DNA of 64,000 nt from Tethya wilhelma (lineage: Eukaryota > Porifera > Demospongiae > Tethyida > Tethyidae): positions 4,135,286 through 4,199,285 of the forward strand of contig CAXIPT010000009.1 in the NCBI GenBank assembly GCA_964030475.1, in the 5' to 3' direction. The position numbers were made by a program, and so were the translations under genes. The notes beneath the pieces were generated by a model that made no database searches, had not been told where the DNA came from, and was given only the letters and a program-made list of their open reading frames with translations. Shown here piece by piece: positions 1 to 11,400 of the stretch. Positions within the stretch are counted from its first letter, which is position 1, and each line of letters opens with the position of its first letter.

Positions 1-279
1 TTGTTTGCTTTTCCTTTCAAGCAGTCAAAAGAACAAGCACTAGCTAAGCTTCACCACAGTTTAGTCTAGTTTAGAAGTTTTCTGATCCTGAGCAATATTA
101 TTACAACTGTTACAATTAGACACAGTTTTGAGGGTTTCCAGACACACCAAAACTGTCTATAAATTATACACAATGAAATTTTAGGTACCAGTTGTACTCT
201 TAACATTATTCATAGTGCTCTATATAACCCATATTAAAGGGAGCTTTACTTCTTGTAAGATGCATAATTATGATTTTTA

Positions 280-350
280 TAGCCTCGTAAACCAGGCCCT
301 CCCCGCGCTTAGCAATAAGCACAGCGGGGAGGGCCTGGTTTACGAGGCTA
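280..350. mobile_element. 71-bp mini-hairpin element, TAGCCTCG ends
   Basis: Perfect 27-bp inverted arms (280-306 and 324-350) beginning TAGCCTCGTAAACCAGG, with a 17-bp loop. The 9 bases before it (tgattttta) and after it (atattttta) match at 7 of 9 positions, consistent with an aged 9-bp target-site duplication as seen for the copies at 16420-16462 and 59228-59302. Confidence 0.7.
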
Positions 351-1156
351 ATATTTTTATGCTATAAGACTTCACAAAGAGCAACACACTCATCCTTGCA
401 TGTGATAATTTCCAGGCAAAAATGCAATGCAAACAACACACTATTTCATCTAAGAAGCTTAATTGTCAGCTATAGTCTTATCAGAAAAATAGTTAGTGGT
501 AAAACTTCACATGCTACCATGATGAAGCCACACTGGTACATGTTAATGTACAAGAATCATTATTTCCCCAGTGTATTTTAAGTTCAACTGCAAAGTTTCC
601 TAAATTATTTCAGAAGCCTAGTCTTCTAGTCTTTTGTACTGTGGCTGACAACCACTATAGCTTAAAAGTGGGTCTTGGTGACGCTCAGGGTTATTTACTT
701 GTCATTTAAACTTTCTCATTCAATGCTGTATGCATACTATCACAATGTAATTATATAAGTGTACACACAATGTCAAACATGTCACAGAATGGCACCATAT
801 GCATGGTGTACAACTGAGCTACAGGATTTTCAGTTTGAGTGATCGCTCGAGCAGCTACTGTAACATGTCCCCACTCACTAGTAGTATAGAGTTGCCTGAT
901 AGTGCACTAGCTACACCTCGCTAGTCTTAGAACACTGAAAATCTGAGATAGTGAAACTGACTGTATAGCATGTACTCGCGCTCACTCAACAGAGTATTTC
1001 TAGTCCAAGCAATATAGCATTTTTGCAGACTGTACTGTTGCATGGGTGAGGCTACTTAGGCAATGATAATTGTGATTACATATCATGCATGAGCTAGTTT
1101 GCATGCAGCAGAGTTTGGATTATATGTCTTGATCAATTACAGCCTCAAACGGTTAT

Positions 1157-1518
1157 AACAGGATCCAGATAAGATCCGGAAATTTTTTTTTCCGGATTCT
1201 GAAATTTCGAAGAGTTTTAAAAGCTTAGATCTAAGCCACTTGATTAGGCCTAAGCAGGTCCAAGCTTAGACCTAAGCTTCAATGATTAGGCCTAAGCTTT
1301 TTAAGCTTAGATCTAAGCTTCAATGCTTAGGTCTAAGCTTAGGCCTAAGCCTTCTAAGCTTAGACCTAAGCTTCAATGATTAAGTCTAAGCTATGAAGCT
1401 TAGGTCTAAGCATGGACCTGCTTAGGCCTAATCAAGTGGCTTAGATCTAAGCTTTCAAAACTCTTCGAAATTTCAGAATCCGGAAAAAAAATTTTCCGGA
1501 TCTTATCTGGATCCTGTT
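1157..1518. mobile_element. Long palindromic (foldback) element with internal AAGCTTAG repeats
   Basis: The ends are inverted copies starting AACAGGATCCAGATAAGATC. The arms run inward through the CCGGATTCTGAAATTTCG and GATTAGGCCTAAGC blocks for well over 100 bp each. The centre is a tandem array of near-palindromic 16-mers of the form AAGCTTAGRYCTAAGC. There is no coding capacity. The end motif TAAGATCYGGAAA recurs in the 172-bp element at 22171-22342, so the two may be related. Confidence 0.75.
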
Positions 1519-2698
1519 TTATACAGCTGCATCATAAATGCATGGATGCACTAAGTATGGAATTTATCTTAAATTGTTCATAAGCTAAAAAATTATAAAT
1601 TAAAATACATTTTGCAGTTTTCAGAGTAGACATGCATGCTGTTCTTCAGAAAAGAGTGAACACACAAGTACATGGAAAAACAACTACTATAACCCCTTCA
1701 GCGTGTTTCACATGCTGAGGGTCAAAAATTAATTCTAGCTATGGAGGTTTCAGAATCATAGATCAGCTTGTAATACTATAACGGTAGCCAGTAAATTGAG
1801 AGAAATTAAATTTGACCATAAGACAGTCAAAAAAATAGTCCAATTAATCCAGCCAATATTTGGCCACATGCAGAGGCTATATATAATGGTCAACTGTCTT
1901 GTGGACACTCCCAATTATGGACATCTTTGCATGCATGCTATTAATGCGGGACACTGCTAGGTACCAACTGGTTACAACACCTGAATAGCTAACAAACAAG
2001 GGCTTCTTAATTCCCATAGTTGCTGTGTGTATAAGCCGAAAATGAGTTGCAAAGGACTTTCTTTGCAGAAAAAATTTTTTTAAAAAAATTAATAACAGAC
2101 AGAAGAGGCACGGTATTTGTAACGACACCTATAAATTATAAAGTGGGCAACTCGGGGCATAACGGCTGGTTAATGCAGTGCATGGGCACTGGGGCTATAC
2201 AGACGCTGTCATTTAGGTGACAGTTACGTTGCATTTTGCACAAAGTCATGCTCTTTCTCAGGCTCTTCTCCTCCAGTATAGTTTCACATAATTATGAAGA
2301 GGCAGAGTAGAGGGGGGAATGAGGAGGGCTATGGCACACATAATCATGTGACATTATTATACCACAAGAATTTGACCAATGAAAACATTCCACAATAATA
2401 ATATTATGGTAGTAAGCATACACTGCAAAGACTAATTAATTTTGTAGAGTGTCTATACCAAAATTAATTATGACTACATGCATGTAACAGAATGCCATAA
2501 TCATATTAGTGGGTCTACAACTTAACTAGCTGAAAAGACTCCCGAAAACCCATGGATACAAACACTGACATGTTAGCATTGAACACGAGCTAAAATTATA
2601 CTCTTGATTGTTGTACTACTCAGAAAGTATAGAAACATATCAGTGTATGGCAAGTTGTCACTATAGCTGGACTATATATGACCTTAAAATTCCCGCTC

Positions 2699-2938
2699 TC
2701 AATCTGAGGCCATGGAGTGTGCTGGTTTCTCGACTTCGGTCTTCAGCCAGTGCGGTTGAACCTTACGCTGACGTCTAAGAAGAGGGGTATACTCATTTTT
2801 TGTAGTTCTCTTCTGCCTGGCCAAGTCATCAGTGACATGAGCTGAATACCCAATTGACCCAAGCAACTCGCGCCAAGGAGAGGCCTCAAGGCCTCGAGGC
2901 CAGGCAGTCCACGTGCTTGCTTCCGGTCTAGCTGTCAC
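2699..2938 (-). CDS. Short unassigned open frame, possible first exon or small gene
   Basis: A 79-codon frame from an ATG at 2938 on the minus strand. It is Arg/Lys-rich in its second half (RQKRTTKNEY, LLRRQRKVQPHWLK) and lies in a locally GC-richer patch. I do not recognise a family. Support is limited to composition and to its position opposite the + strand frame at 3426, with about 490 bp of GC-richer DNA between them. It could equally be chance. Confidence 0.25.
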   Translation of the reverse strand: MTARPEASTWTAWPRGLEASPWRELLGSIGYSAHVTDDLARQKRTTKNEYTPLLRRQRKVQPHWLKTEVEKPAHSMASD

Positions 2939-3425
2939 GGAAGCGGAATGGATCTAGAGCGTTTTCATATGACGTCAGTGGTGTACAGATGAATATGTAA
3001 ATTAGCAAATGAATATGCAAATTAGCGCTAGTGATAGGGAGAAATGTATGGGAGAATTCTGTTCTGCTACTTAGCGTTTACAGCGCTCAACGATCGGTTT
3101 ATATGCTGTGGTTTACAAGGCAGTAGTGTCAAAAATCACCTGGAAGCAAGCTCTTGTTGCTGCAGTAAGTGAAAAATCCAGACTTGAAAGCTTTCTCCCA
3201 TACATTCAGTACTTTAGCTGTACACCAGAAGGCAGCTGCTACGTGAACCACGCCCCCAAAATTGCGTAAAATGACGTAAATGCCAACGCTCTATTACAGC
3301 GGTTTAGTTGATCTTGCAAAATGACAATTTTGACCAATAAGATCACGAGAATGTGCTAGTCATGCGATCGCGAATGGTCATGTGACACATTGCTAATGCG
3401 CGCCAAGACTTGGTGATATAGAATT
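2939..3425. promoter_or_regulatory. Candidate two-way promoter patch
   Basis: The stretch between two divergent short frames is richer in CpG than its surroundings. It contains a perfect octamer ATGCAAAT (3015-3022), a GTCATGTGAC E-box-like site and an AATGCGCGCCAA E2F-like site near 3395. These are motif matches only; no TATA box was seen. Confidence 0.25.
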
Positions 3426-3602
3426 ATGCAGACTTCCACTATAAATCCTGTTCAAGCCAGTGTTATACAGCAACTTCAAAGAGTTTTCACTGGACATGGA
3501 CCACATGTGGGACAGTTAGTGATTGGAGGGTCAACAGTTCTGACCCAGACGCCATCTCAGACTCAGGCTGCTGCCAGTGCAGTACTCATGGCCAGTCCTT
3601 AG
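3426..3602 (+). CDS. 58-residue Gln/Thr/Ser-rich open frame, unassigned
   Basis: ATG at 3426, stop TAG at 3600-3602. The peptide starts MQTSTINPVQASVIQQLQRV and ends in a Thr/Gln/Ala-rich tail (TQTPSQTQAAASAVLMASP). The composition looks like a low-complexity region of a regulatory protein rather than random DNA, but no family is recognised. No clear splice donor keeps it open past the stop, so it would be a single short exon or a pseudogene remnant. Confidence 0.3.
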   Translation: MQTSTINPVQASVIQQLQRVFTGHGPHVGQLVIGGSTVLTQTPSQTQAAASAVLMASP

Positions 3603-4049
3603 AAATTGCAGACTGGCTTACAGGAAGATTTTTGAAGATAGTAAGCATGATATTCAAACTCAGCACCCTTGCTTTAGTTAGAGATCACTTTATTTTTTCT
3701 TTTGGGGTTAATATTCATTGAACATTCCATTGTCCTGTAACGGGAAAACAAAGGCTGAAAAGAGGAGATACTGATTGCCCCCCTAAATCAATAATGCTAA
3801 GTTCAGAAAAAGCTTCGGAATACTTCAGAAACCATCGCTTCTGAAGATATAAGAAAACCAATCAGTGACCCCATTAGATAAAGGTCAAGTGTGTCCTACC
3901 TCCTCTGCAAAAAGTGTACGTCAGATAAAAAATCGCATCCCGAATCCATTTTGAGGCCACCCTTTCCGACATATTTGACGCATGCGCCGTAGTCGAAGAA
4001 AGGTCCCTGCGCTACCAGCAGAAGGGAAGAACTTAATGCACCAGTTAAT
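3603..4049. other. Non-coding, one dispersed motif
   Basis: Nothing gene-like. The block AAAAAGTGTACGTCAGATAA near 3909 recurs at about 15041 and, inverted, near 12590, so part of a dispersed repeat lies here. Confidence 0.4.
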
Positions 4050-4341
4050 TGCCTGGTGGCTTGTTCATCATTGACTCTGACTCCCAACCCACGGGTATAG
4101 GTGGTTCGAGTCCCTCCAGTGCCACAGGTATTTGTTTCCCATTTTCTCTTTCGAGCTCTGCCTAGGAGTTAACTCAGCTCTACCCCAAAAATGAGGAGGT
4201 GAATTTCACCGCATCCTTCGGAGGGGATGTAAAGCCGTCGGTCCCGGGGGACCTGCGTTCATTAGCCCTAGGCTATTTGCAGGCCCTCGTTAGCCACAAT
4301 TGTGGTAAACCCGGAGGGGCACTTAAAAAAAAAAAAAAAAA
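4050..4341 (+). repeat. tRNA-derived SINE with poly(A) tail
   Basis: A tRNA-like head carries a good RNA polymerase III B box, GGTTCGAGTCC (4103-4113), with partly pairing T-stem bases, and an A-box-like TGGCTTGTTCA about 45 bp upstream. A body follows with CCTTCGGAGGGGATGTAAAG and GGTCCCGGGGGACC, then a 17-18-bp poly(A) at 4324-4341. Head, body and A-tail are the usual SINE order. The GGGATGTAAAG...GGTCCCG core resembles conserved central domains of widespread animal SINEs; that comparison is from memory. Confidence 0.65.
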
Positions 4342-5439
4342 TTGTATTGACTGCTTATTTTTAACAAACCTGCAATATGCATGGAGTTTGACATTAGCAT
4401 AGTAGTCGATGAGCTCTCAGTGTAGTTAAGGCTGGCTCAAATGTTAAGAACCTAATTAAAAGTCAAGCCCTTCGTGTTTTTAACTATTGTATCCATGGAA
4501 TTAGAATACCAAACTTGGTGTTCATCGTATTTTTATGGCGTTTTAAAAAATTTTTGAAAATGAAAGTCAACTGATGTTTGTGGGCGGGGCTAGATCCAAA
4601 AATACATACTTTTGAAAATGAGGGTTGGAGCGGGGTAATTTTTTACTTTTCCAGTAGTGTTTAACCACAAGATATTGGATCTGCCCGGAAAAAAGGGTAT
4701 ACCCATTGTTCGTTAGTGAGATATTATCAATACACATTTATAATTAGGTGTGCAATATATAGAAAATAGTGTATTTCTTTCAATATCTGCTTAATATATC
4801 AAGGACCTTTTTTCCAGGCAGATTCAATATTTTAGTGATAAACACAACATATAATTATACAAAATTTGACATTCTAATAACCACCCTTGCTATCCCTCCT
4901 TTTTGCTTAAAGGTTTTACAGAGCGGCCACCCTCCGGCTCCACCCCTAAATGTCACATGACAGTAACACTTACAAAAGTTGTCAATCAGTGGCCAATTAA
5001 TCATTACACATTAAGTTCTAGCAAATATGTGATGTTCTTGCAAAAATATTCAAGCCACAATATAATATTTTTTGACTGTTTAAAACAATAAGGCAGCCTA
5101 CACTGAGTAGGAGTCAGAACTAGCAGCAGTGAAGTCAGTGATACTACGGTGTATACCTTTTAAATGCAATATGTCATTGCGAGGCAATATATGAGCTCTA
5201 GCTTTAGCCAACCCTAGTACGTGATGAGTTATTTCCATTCTCCAAATCAAGGAGTGAAAAATTCCAAAGCAGCAAATGCAAGTATGGACAAAAATTATAA
5301 CTATGAATAATTATTATTATGGGATTCATTATGGACTATGGCAGTTAAAGCAGGCTCCTGGAACTTGAATATATATAATTTGCTTAAAGTTGCTTTTATT
5401 CCTTTTATTTTATTGCTGAAAGCAGACACAACTGAGGAA
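4342..5439. other. Non-coding, no feature seen
   Basis: AT-rich DNA with no supported gene or repeat boundary. Confidence 0.4.
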
Positions 5440-5745
5440 CTGCAAACGCACACTACACGGGGCGTGATCAATGGGTGCGGTTTCGAAGCTAAGCGCTCAG
5501 AGAAGCACAAAAGCCTCAAATCTCAGAAACTACAGCGTTTTGCAAGATTCTACACCACAAATTTCTAGATAATTTCGATTTATGAACGTAAGTACCTTTA
5601 ATTTGGACCATAGAGCGGCCATTCTTCAGATAATCTAGTAACAGACAGACAGACAGACACACAGACAAAACGACTACCGTAACCCTCTGCACGTACCCGT
5701 GCTACGCACGCGCCGAGGCTTAATGAGGATATTAAACTTGGGAGT
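5440..5745. repeat. Dispersed repeat, copy also at about 57470-57720
   Basis: The block TCGAAGCTAAGCGCT, then AAGCACAAAAGCCTCAAATC, then TTTATGAACGTAAGTACC, then a GACA-rich run and ACAAAACGAC, is shared in the same order with 57470-57720. The tail GACTACCGTAACCCTCTGCA plus a GCACG/CGTGC palindrome and CCGAGGCTTAAT recurs at 58985-59035. No coding capacity. Confidence 0.6.
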
Positions 5746-7400
5746 ATCATTAATAATTCGTGATATTTCACTGGCACTTCTGGATCCTCCCTATCGCAAA
5801 TGTCTAAGATTTAAAGCCTGATCTTATAATGATTTCCTGTTTTATCTTATATAGATTAATCAGATCCCAATAATTCCTTTTATGTACCATATACTTATCA
5901 TCTACATCAATTGCATTTGCATTTGCACGTTGTGGACATTAGACAGTGGCAGCTAGCTAGGCTGGCTTAGCCTGCTGCTTGGACAGTACAGGTAAGTAAC
6001 TCAATGATTGCAAGTTGAATATAGCTTTGTGTAGAAGTATCTATCATAGTAGGTTAGTTGTGTGTTTTTTATCAATGCCTNTATCAATGTTCAATAGTAA
6101 TGTAGTCTCCAACATCAGCTATGCAACTTTCCAAGACGTATCTCGTACCAGTTTCTGGAAAAAGTGTCCGATCCCGCATGGTGTCCGAAACACGATTGTT
6201 TACTCTAATCAATCGGAAATCACAATAACTAAAAATGTTATTTTTGTCGCATACGGCGTTCCATAGTCTTGACCTTTTCTAAATAGTGAGCACTGACGTA
6301 TAGGGGGACCAGGCCGCATAGTTAGTGGGGATTATCTATCGCTACAATATTTCGTTTGGGGCCGGGGGCCATTAATCGTGCACTGGATGGTCCAGGGGAC
6401 AGAATTTGAAGGGGGACCGTTTACAGCGTGACAGAACAAGGAGTTGACTTTCATGTAAGGTCAGTATTAAATGGAGCTTAGAGTTTATTAGCATTATCTA
6501 ACTGCTTACACATTCAGGGTAGGTTTCTAATCAAGTTTCTACTATGGTCACTCAGTAGCCTGTACTGATATATATATATATATAAGCATTAAATGACACA
6601 GTTATTAAGCTTGGCCAGGTTTTCCATCTCAGCGGTTTCAGTCTGCATGGCCATCAGACATGCCATATATAGTTTAGACTATATGCTTCTACAGTACAAG
6701 GTGCAGTAACACAAGTGGCTCACTTGCAACACTTGAAATCCGCCGGTGTTACCTAGTAAGCTTCGTGTGGCTGTTTTTTTTTGTAGTAAATGTAGCCTGC
6801 ACAGTGTAGCCATAGTCATGATAGTTGATTCACAATACATTATTTAGTTTGGTTCCAGTGAATCAACATAAGACTTTTTTTTAACAAAAAACCACCTTTG
6901 TAAGAATTAACCTAGTTAATTTTAAACTTAGACAATTCTTAATGCACAGTCTTAAAATTTGAAGCACATTTGAAAAGGGCCCGGGCTGCCATAAAATGTG
7001 ACTCTCTATGCATTTGTGGTGAGACTAAATCTTCAGTCAGTAATTTCGTACACAAAGTCTTCCGAGTTTCATGCCTGATGAATTAAGCCACTTGATAGCG
7101 GTGACATTAACACAATATTCATATGCATATAACTATAGTTGTTAGACTGTGCCGAGGGTTGTGCACCATCGGTGCTTTCATTTAGTCAGGCTGTCAGTTT
7201 AATAGGTATAGCTCTTCAGAGTTCACCAAACTGAGTATCACTTGTCACTATCTGTACTTATATCATCCAATACTTTGCTCTGTAAAGCAGTAATAATAAT
7301 AATAATGATAATAATAATAATGATAATAATAATAACATCAACAATAAATTAAATTTAAAATCTAAAAGGTTAAAAGGTGCTGAACTGATTTGTCACGCGC

Positions 7401-7446
<46 letters not shown>

Positions 7447-7760
7447 GCGTGCACCCTTGTGGTTTTCTTCTTGTAGAGTATTAATGAGTACGCTCTTGTA
7501 GTAGAATGCACACTTTGTGTGAGTCAGCATCCTTAATTGTAAAATTTTAAATAACTAATGGTTCATAGATACCAAAGCTCCCACCTATTCTATTCCTCTC
7601 ATCTCTCTTGAGTTATATGTTAAAGATAGGAGAATAGTAACTAATTCCTGGGCTTGAATAGCTTTCAGTAACTGTTCATCAATAAGTGTTGATATAATTA
7701 TGTATATCATGCACTCACTCATAAAGAAGAGACTGAACGATTAGTCGAATACATTCTAAC
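5746..7760. other. Non-coding with two microsatellites
   Basis: No gene recognised. It contains an (ATA)n-type tract at about 7290-7345 and a (GT)n tract flanked by CG-rich steps at about 7395-7454. A single N at 6081 is flanked on both sides by TATCAATG-like sequence, suggesting a locally collapsed gap. Confidence 0.5.
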
Positions 7761-8130
7761 AAAATTAGTAAAAATTTTATAAAAATGAGAAATATAGGAA
7801 TAGGCAGTGCTGTAAAAAGCAGTGAAACAAGGCATGCACTCTCCAAATTTGGATAAAGTAACAAGCATGTAGGATGTAGACAGTATAATTTATGAGATTT
7901 CAGTGGACACTAAAAATTAAGTAGATATGCCTTGTTTTTTACTTTTTACAGCACTAACCATTCTTTTACTTCTCATTTAATAATTGTTTTTACTATTAAT
8001 TTTGTTCATTCACTTTAACACGGAGGTGCTCAATTGCATGCGGAGACAATCACACAGCAAAGACTAAAAAGTCAGACAATACAAAAGCATACGTGTCCAC
8101 ATTTGATGCGCATGCGCATTAGAGCTATAT
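7761..8130 (-). mobile_element. Decayed fragment of the composite TA-target element
   Basis: Two short inverted arms (around GGCAGTGCTGTAAAAAG at 7803 and its complement near 7950) with AGTAAAAATTTTAT at one end correspond to the palindromic unit of the composite family. They are followed by internal sequence shared with the minus-oriented copy at 55716-56394. The NRF1-like TGCGCATGCGCA lies at 8107-8118, about 300 bp upstream of the first gene's ATG. Confidence 0.55.
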
Positions 8131-8339
8131 AGTCTATTAACTGTTTAGGCAACCTTGAAGCTAGTTACCGCTAATGCTTCTTGCTCTCTCACTGGATACG
8201 GAAATCAAGAATTTAATATACTGTGACTTACAGCTATAGTGCGTTTACGGAATTACCCCGCCAAAATATTTCTTACGCGCGTCTACGCAATTAGTCCCCG
8301 GCACCGCCCGCGTGACCCCTTGAGCTCGCGCCCACCATA

Positions 8340-8347
8340 CATATAAA
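8340..8347 (+). promoter_or_regulatory. TATA-like box of the first SRCR gene
   Basis: CATATAAA lies about 75 bp upstream of the ATG at 8417, after a short GC-rich patch (8270-8335). The spacing allows transcription to start near 8370. The duplicate gene at 45885 shares the following 5' UTR (ACTTGAACTTT, GGTGACAAGC, CAGGCCAGTGTT) but not this box. Confidence 0.4.
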
Positions 8348-8416
8348 CGTCATGCACTTGAACTTTGAAGCACTCTTCAGCCACTCGCCCGGTGACAAGC
8401 AGGCCAGTGTTTTAAT

Positions 8417-8492
8417 ATGGAGGTTGAAAAGCTCATCAGAGTTATTACAGTAACTATGCTGTGGATGCAGGCGGAAGCAAGTTCTGCAATTG
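8417..8492 (+). CDS. Gene 1 exon 1: start and signal peptide
   Basis: ATG at 8417. The peptide begins [20 protein letters not shown]: a short charged start, a hydrophobic core and small residues (ASSA) suited to signal-peptidase cleavage. It ends at ATTG/GTAGGT in phase 1, which fits the phase-1 start of exon 2. The same exon is repeated at 45885 with nearly identical bases, which confirms the start codon. Confidence 0.85.
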
Positions 8493-11400
8493 GTAGGTTG
8501 CATATGAGGCTTTTCACAGTGTTCATGAGGCTCATTTATAATCAAAACCATGCACTCAAATGTAATGATCTATAGACTCTCTATCGTTGGATTCACTGTA
8601 TGAGGGGGTAAAAAATAACTTACATGTTAGCTAAATAGTATTGACATTGTCGAGTGAAACATATTTTACCACAATAATTATTGAGAGTTGACTCTGATAA
8701 ATTATAGTACAAACATACAGTTAGCCCCTAGTATCTATAAGGTACAAATCCCAGCTAGAACCAAGTAAGCTTGGGCCACTGAATATTTTGTGATGGCATT
8801 ATAATTCGTGGCAAGAAAATGCATGCAAAAACCCTTTTTTCATTAGTTACATGGGACACTAAACTAAAAAATTGCAGGTTGCATGATCAGGTATTTTGGT
8901 AAGTTTACAAACTACAGATCAATAACAGTATACTTTCATGATATCCATAGATTTATTCAGGCACATGAAATGGTTATTATTATGATAGGGTGATATCTAT
9001 CGAAACTACCCAAGAAGTGGTCAGAGTTATAATCAAAATACTCGGAATCTTTCAGCATCACTATAAGCCTAAGGAGCTATAAGCAATAGTATAGTGGTGC
9101 ATGATCTGCTCTGAGTCAGAGTTTTTTGTTGCATGGCTCTTTTTTTCAGCGTCTTAATTTTTTGACAAAATATAGACCTTTTAGTATTTTTAATGGCATC
9201 ATGCACTATTTATAGGCCTTCTTAAGACACGTAAAAGCCCATGGACATGTCGACTCTGATCATGATTTGTTTATCATTGTATGTATTGTAATAATTATTC
9301 TTTTTGTTGATAGAGTTGTGATTGAGCTTTAAGTATTTCAGTCTTCTTGTTCTAAATTATGCTTTGGGATGTTCAGTTGTGTAAGCAATAAGGCTAATTA
9401 ATAAAAGTCATATATAGTCTAAATCCGCTTTTAAATTAATTACAAGCAATTAACCTTTAGTGTGTGGGAGGAGAAGGGGTCAAGGGGGTCAGTCTACAAC
9501 AGATGACATACATATTCATTGACAATTAAGATTAAGCCATTATTTAATTTAGTGTTGATTATAGATAGATGCATCACAGGATAGATGTCTCATGCAGTCA
9601 ATGAATTAGTACAACATGCTGACAAGTTTCCTGGCTTTGGCAGCTACAGATAGTTGACCCACTGATGTGCCAGACTATGAATACTGATCCTCACTGATGT
9701 CACGGCCAGACTATGAATACTGCGGATTATGATTTGCTGAGTCTATATCTAGTTTAGAAGTTATCATCATGCACTCACTCAATGCTGTTGACTATAATTA
9801 TACTTAATTACTCCAACAATCAAGCTGTCTCTAATACAGCTACCTTCCTGCCTGGCACCCATGCCCTTGGCATCACTCATGCATGGCACCCCTGGTGATT
9901 TTTAAGACCAGGCTCTGCCTATATATGCTTACCAATATATAGTATATACGCAGATCTAGAGAGGGTCTGGTTAACAAGGCTAGAACACGAGTACACATGC
10001 ATCTGATTCATTACCAAATTATTACAAGATTGAAAATAATGAGCAGAACTATAAAATTAATTATTACTGAAGGGATCTGCCAGTCCCACGAAGTAAAGCC
10101 ATGCAATAATATATGATACTCCTACTTGTGGTTGAGAGCATCTGCTAATGAAAGCTAATTAACCACACTGGGAGAGAGTGTGGCCTGTAAGACTGATCAT
10201 GTTACCATCGGCTACACTATAGTCTTGTATATTGTGTGAAATAAACTTGTCAATGATTTGTTCACTTTATTACAGACCCTGCACCTCTCAGGCTGGTGCC
10301 TGTCTTAGGCCCAGACTTCATAGACAGCAATGCTGGTCGTCTTGAGGTGTTCCTAAATAATCAATGGGGCACAGTGTGTGGTTCTGGATTTGATGGCGAT
10401 GATGCTACTGTTGCATGTCGTCAGTTGGGGTTTGATGGGTATACCTACTATTCTACTGTTACTGCAGTAAGAGCCACTCCAGCTGGGTAAGATAATTCAA
10501 GCACTATATGCGTGGAGTGTATAATGATTAAGTTAGCCCCAATGTATTGGCAAGTGCAGTGATTTACATGTATAATTGACTGACTGATTATGAGGCTAAT
10601 AATTCTCATGGTATACCGGTACCATTAATTTTATTAGCACTACTGTTGACCACAGTTGACAGCATATATATGAGCTTACAGAAGCTCAAGGCTCCACCTT
10701 GATTTCTTATTAAACATTTTGGAGACAACAAACCTTATTGTGCTTGTGTCAGCTCGAGGAACTTTTTTTACTTCATTCCTTTGTATGGACATGTAGGCTT
10801 CCAATCTCTTGGCTAATTATAAGTGCTGACTCTTCTTCCCCGGCTATGATCAGTGATGTGATAATTGTGGTGTGCACATGTTGGACTTGAAAACCCTATA
10901 ATTACATGATACATGTATGGTGACATCTGGAGTTAATGATTGCCTTTGAAGTGTTGTATGATGTTGTTTGCTAAGAAGGATGCCCAGATGATGCGTGGGG
11001 AATGATTCTGCATGTTTTGTTTCCTGTTTTGACTGCATGTTGTCTGACTAGATGCTCTACATGTGGTGCCAAGTCTAGATCAGTTGAATTCAGAGTCACT
11101 CTGGCTTGAAGCCTTCTTTGATCTGTTTCAGTGTTCACTTTAAGGCTATAATAAGTATCTGAGGTGTATACTGACGCCATGCGCTTGGCATTAATTTTGT
11201 CTAAAACAATTGCTGAGGGAATAATCTACCTATCTTGTATTGATGTCATTTATTAGCAATTTTATCTAAGCACATACATGATATGGGTGGGATTTGAGAA
11301 TTCTCAGTAGAGGCTAACAACCATGCATGTGACTCTGGAAAAAATAGCTTTCACTCATGACCACACTCTGCAGTGTGCTACAAAATCCAACCAAAATATG

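Larger units (their letters stand above)
1..2698. other. Intergenic stretch, no gene seen
   Basis: AT-rich sequence with short scattered reading frames only, none with a protein-like composition or splice context. It holds the mini-hairpin at 280-350 and the long palindrome at 1157-1518, listed separately. Nothing else that I can support. Confidence 0.6.

Noticed and set aside
4050..4125. Considered a functional tRNA gene
   Set aside because: The acceptor stem does not pair and the A box is poor; followed by SINE body and poly(A).
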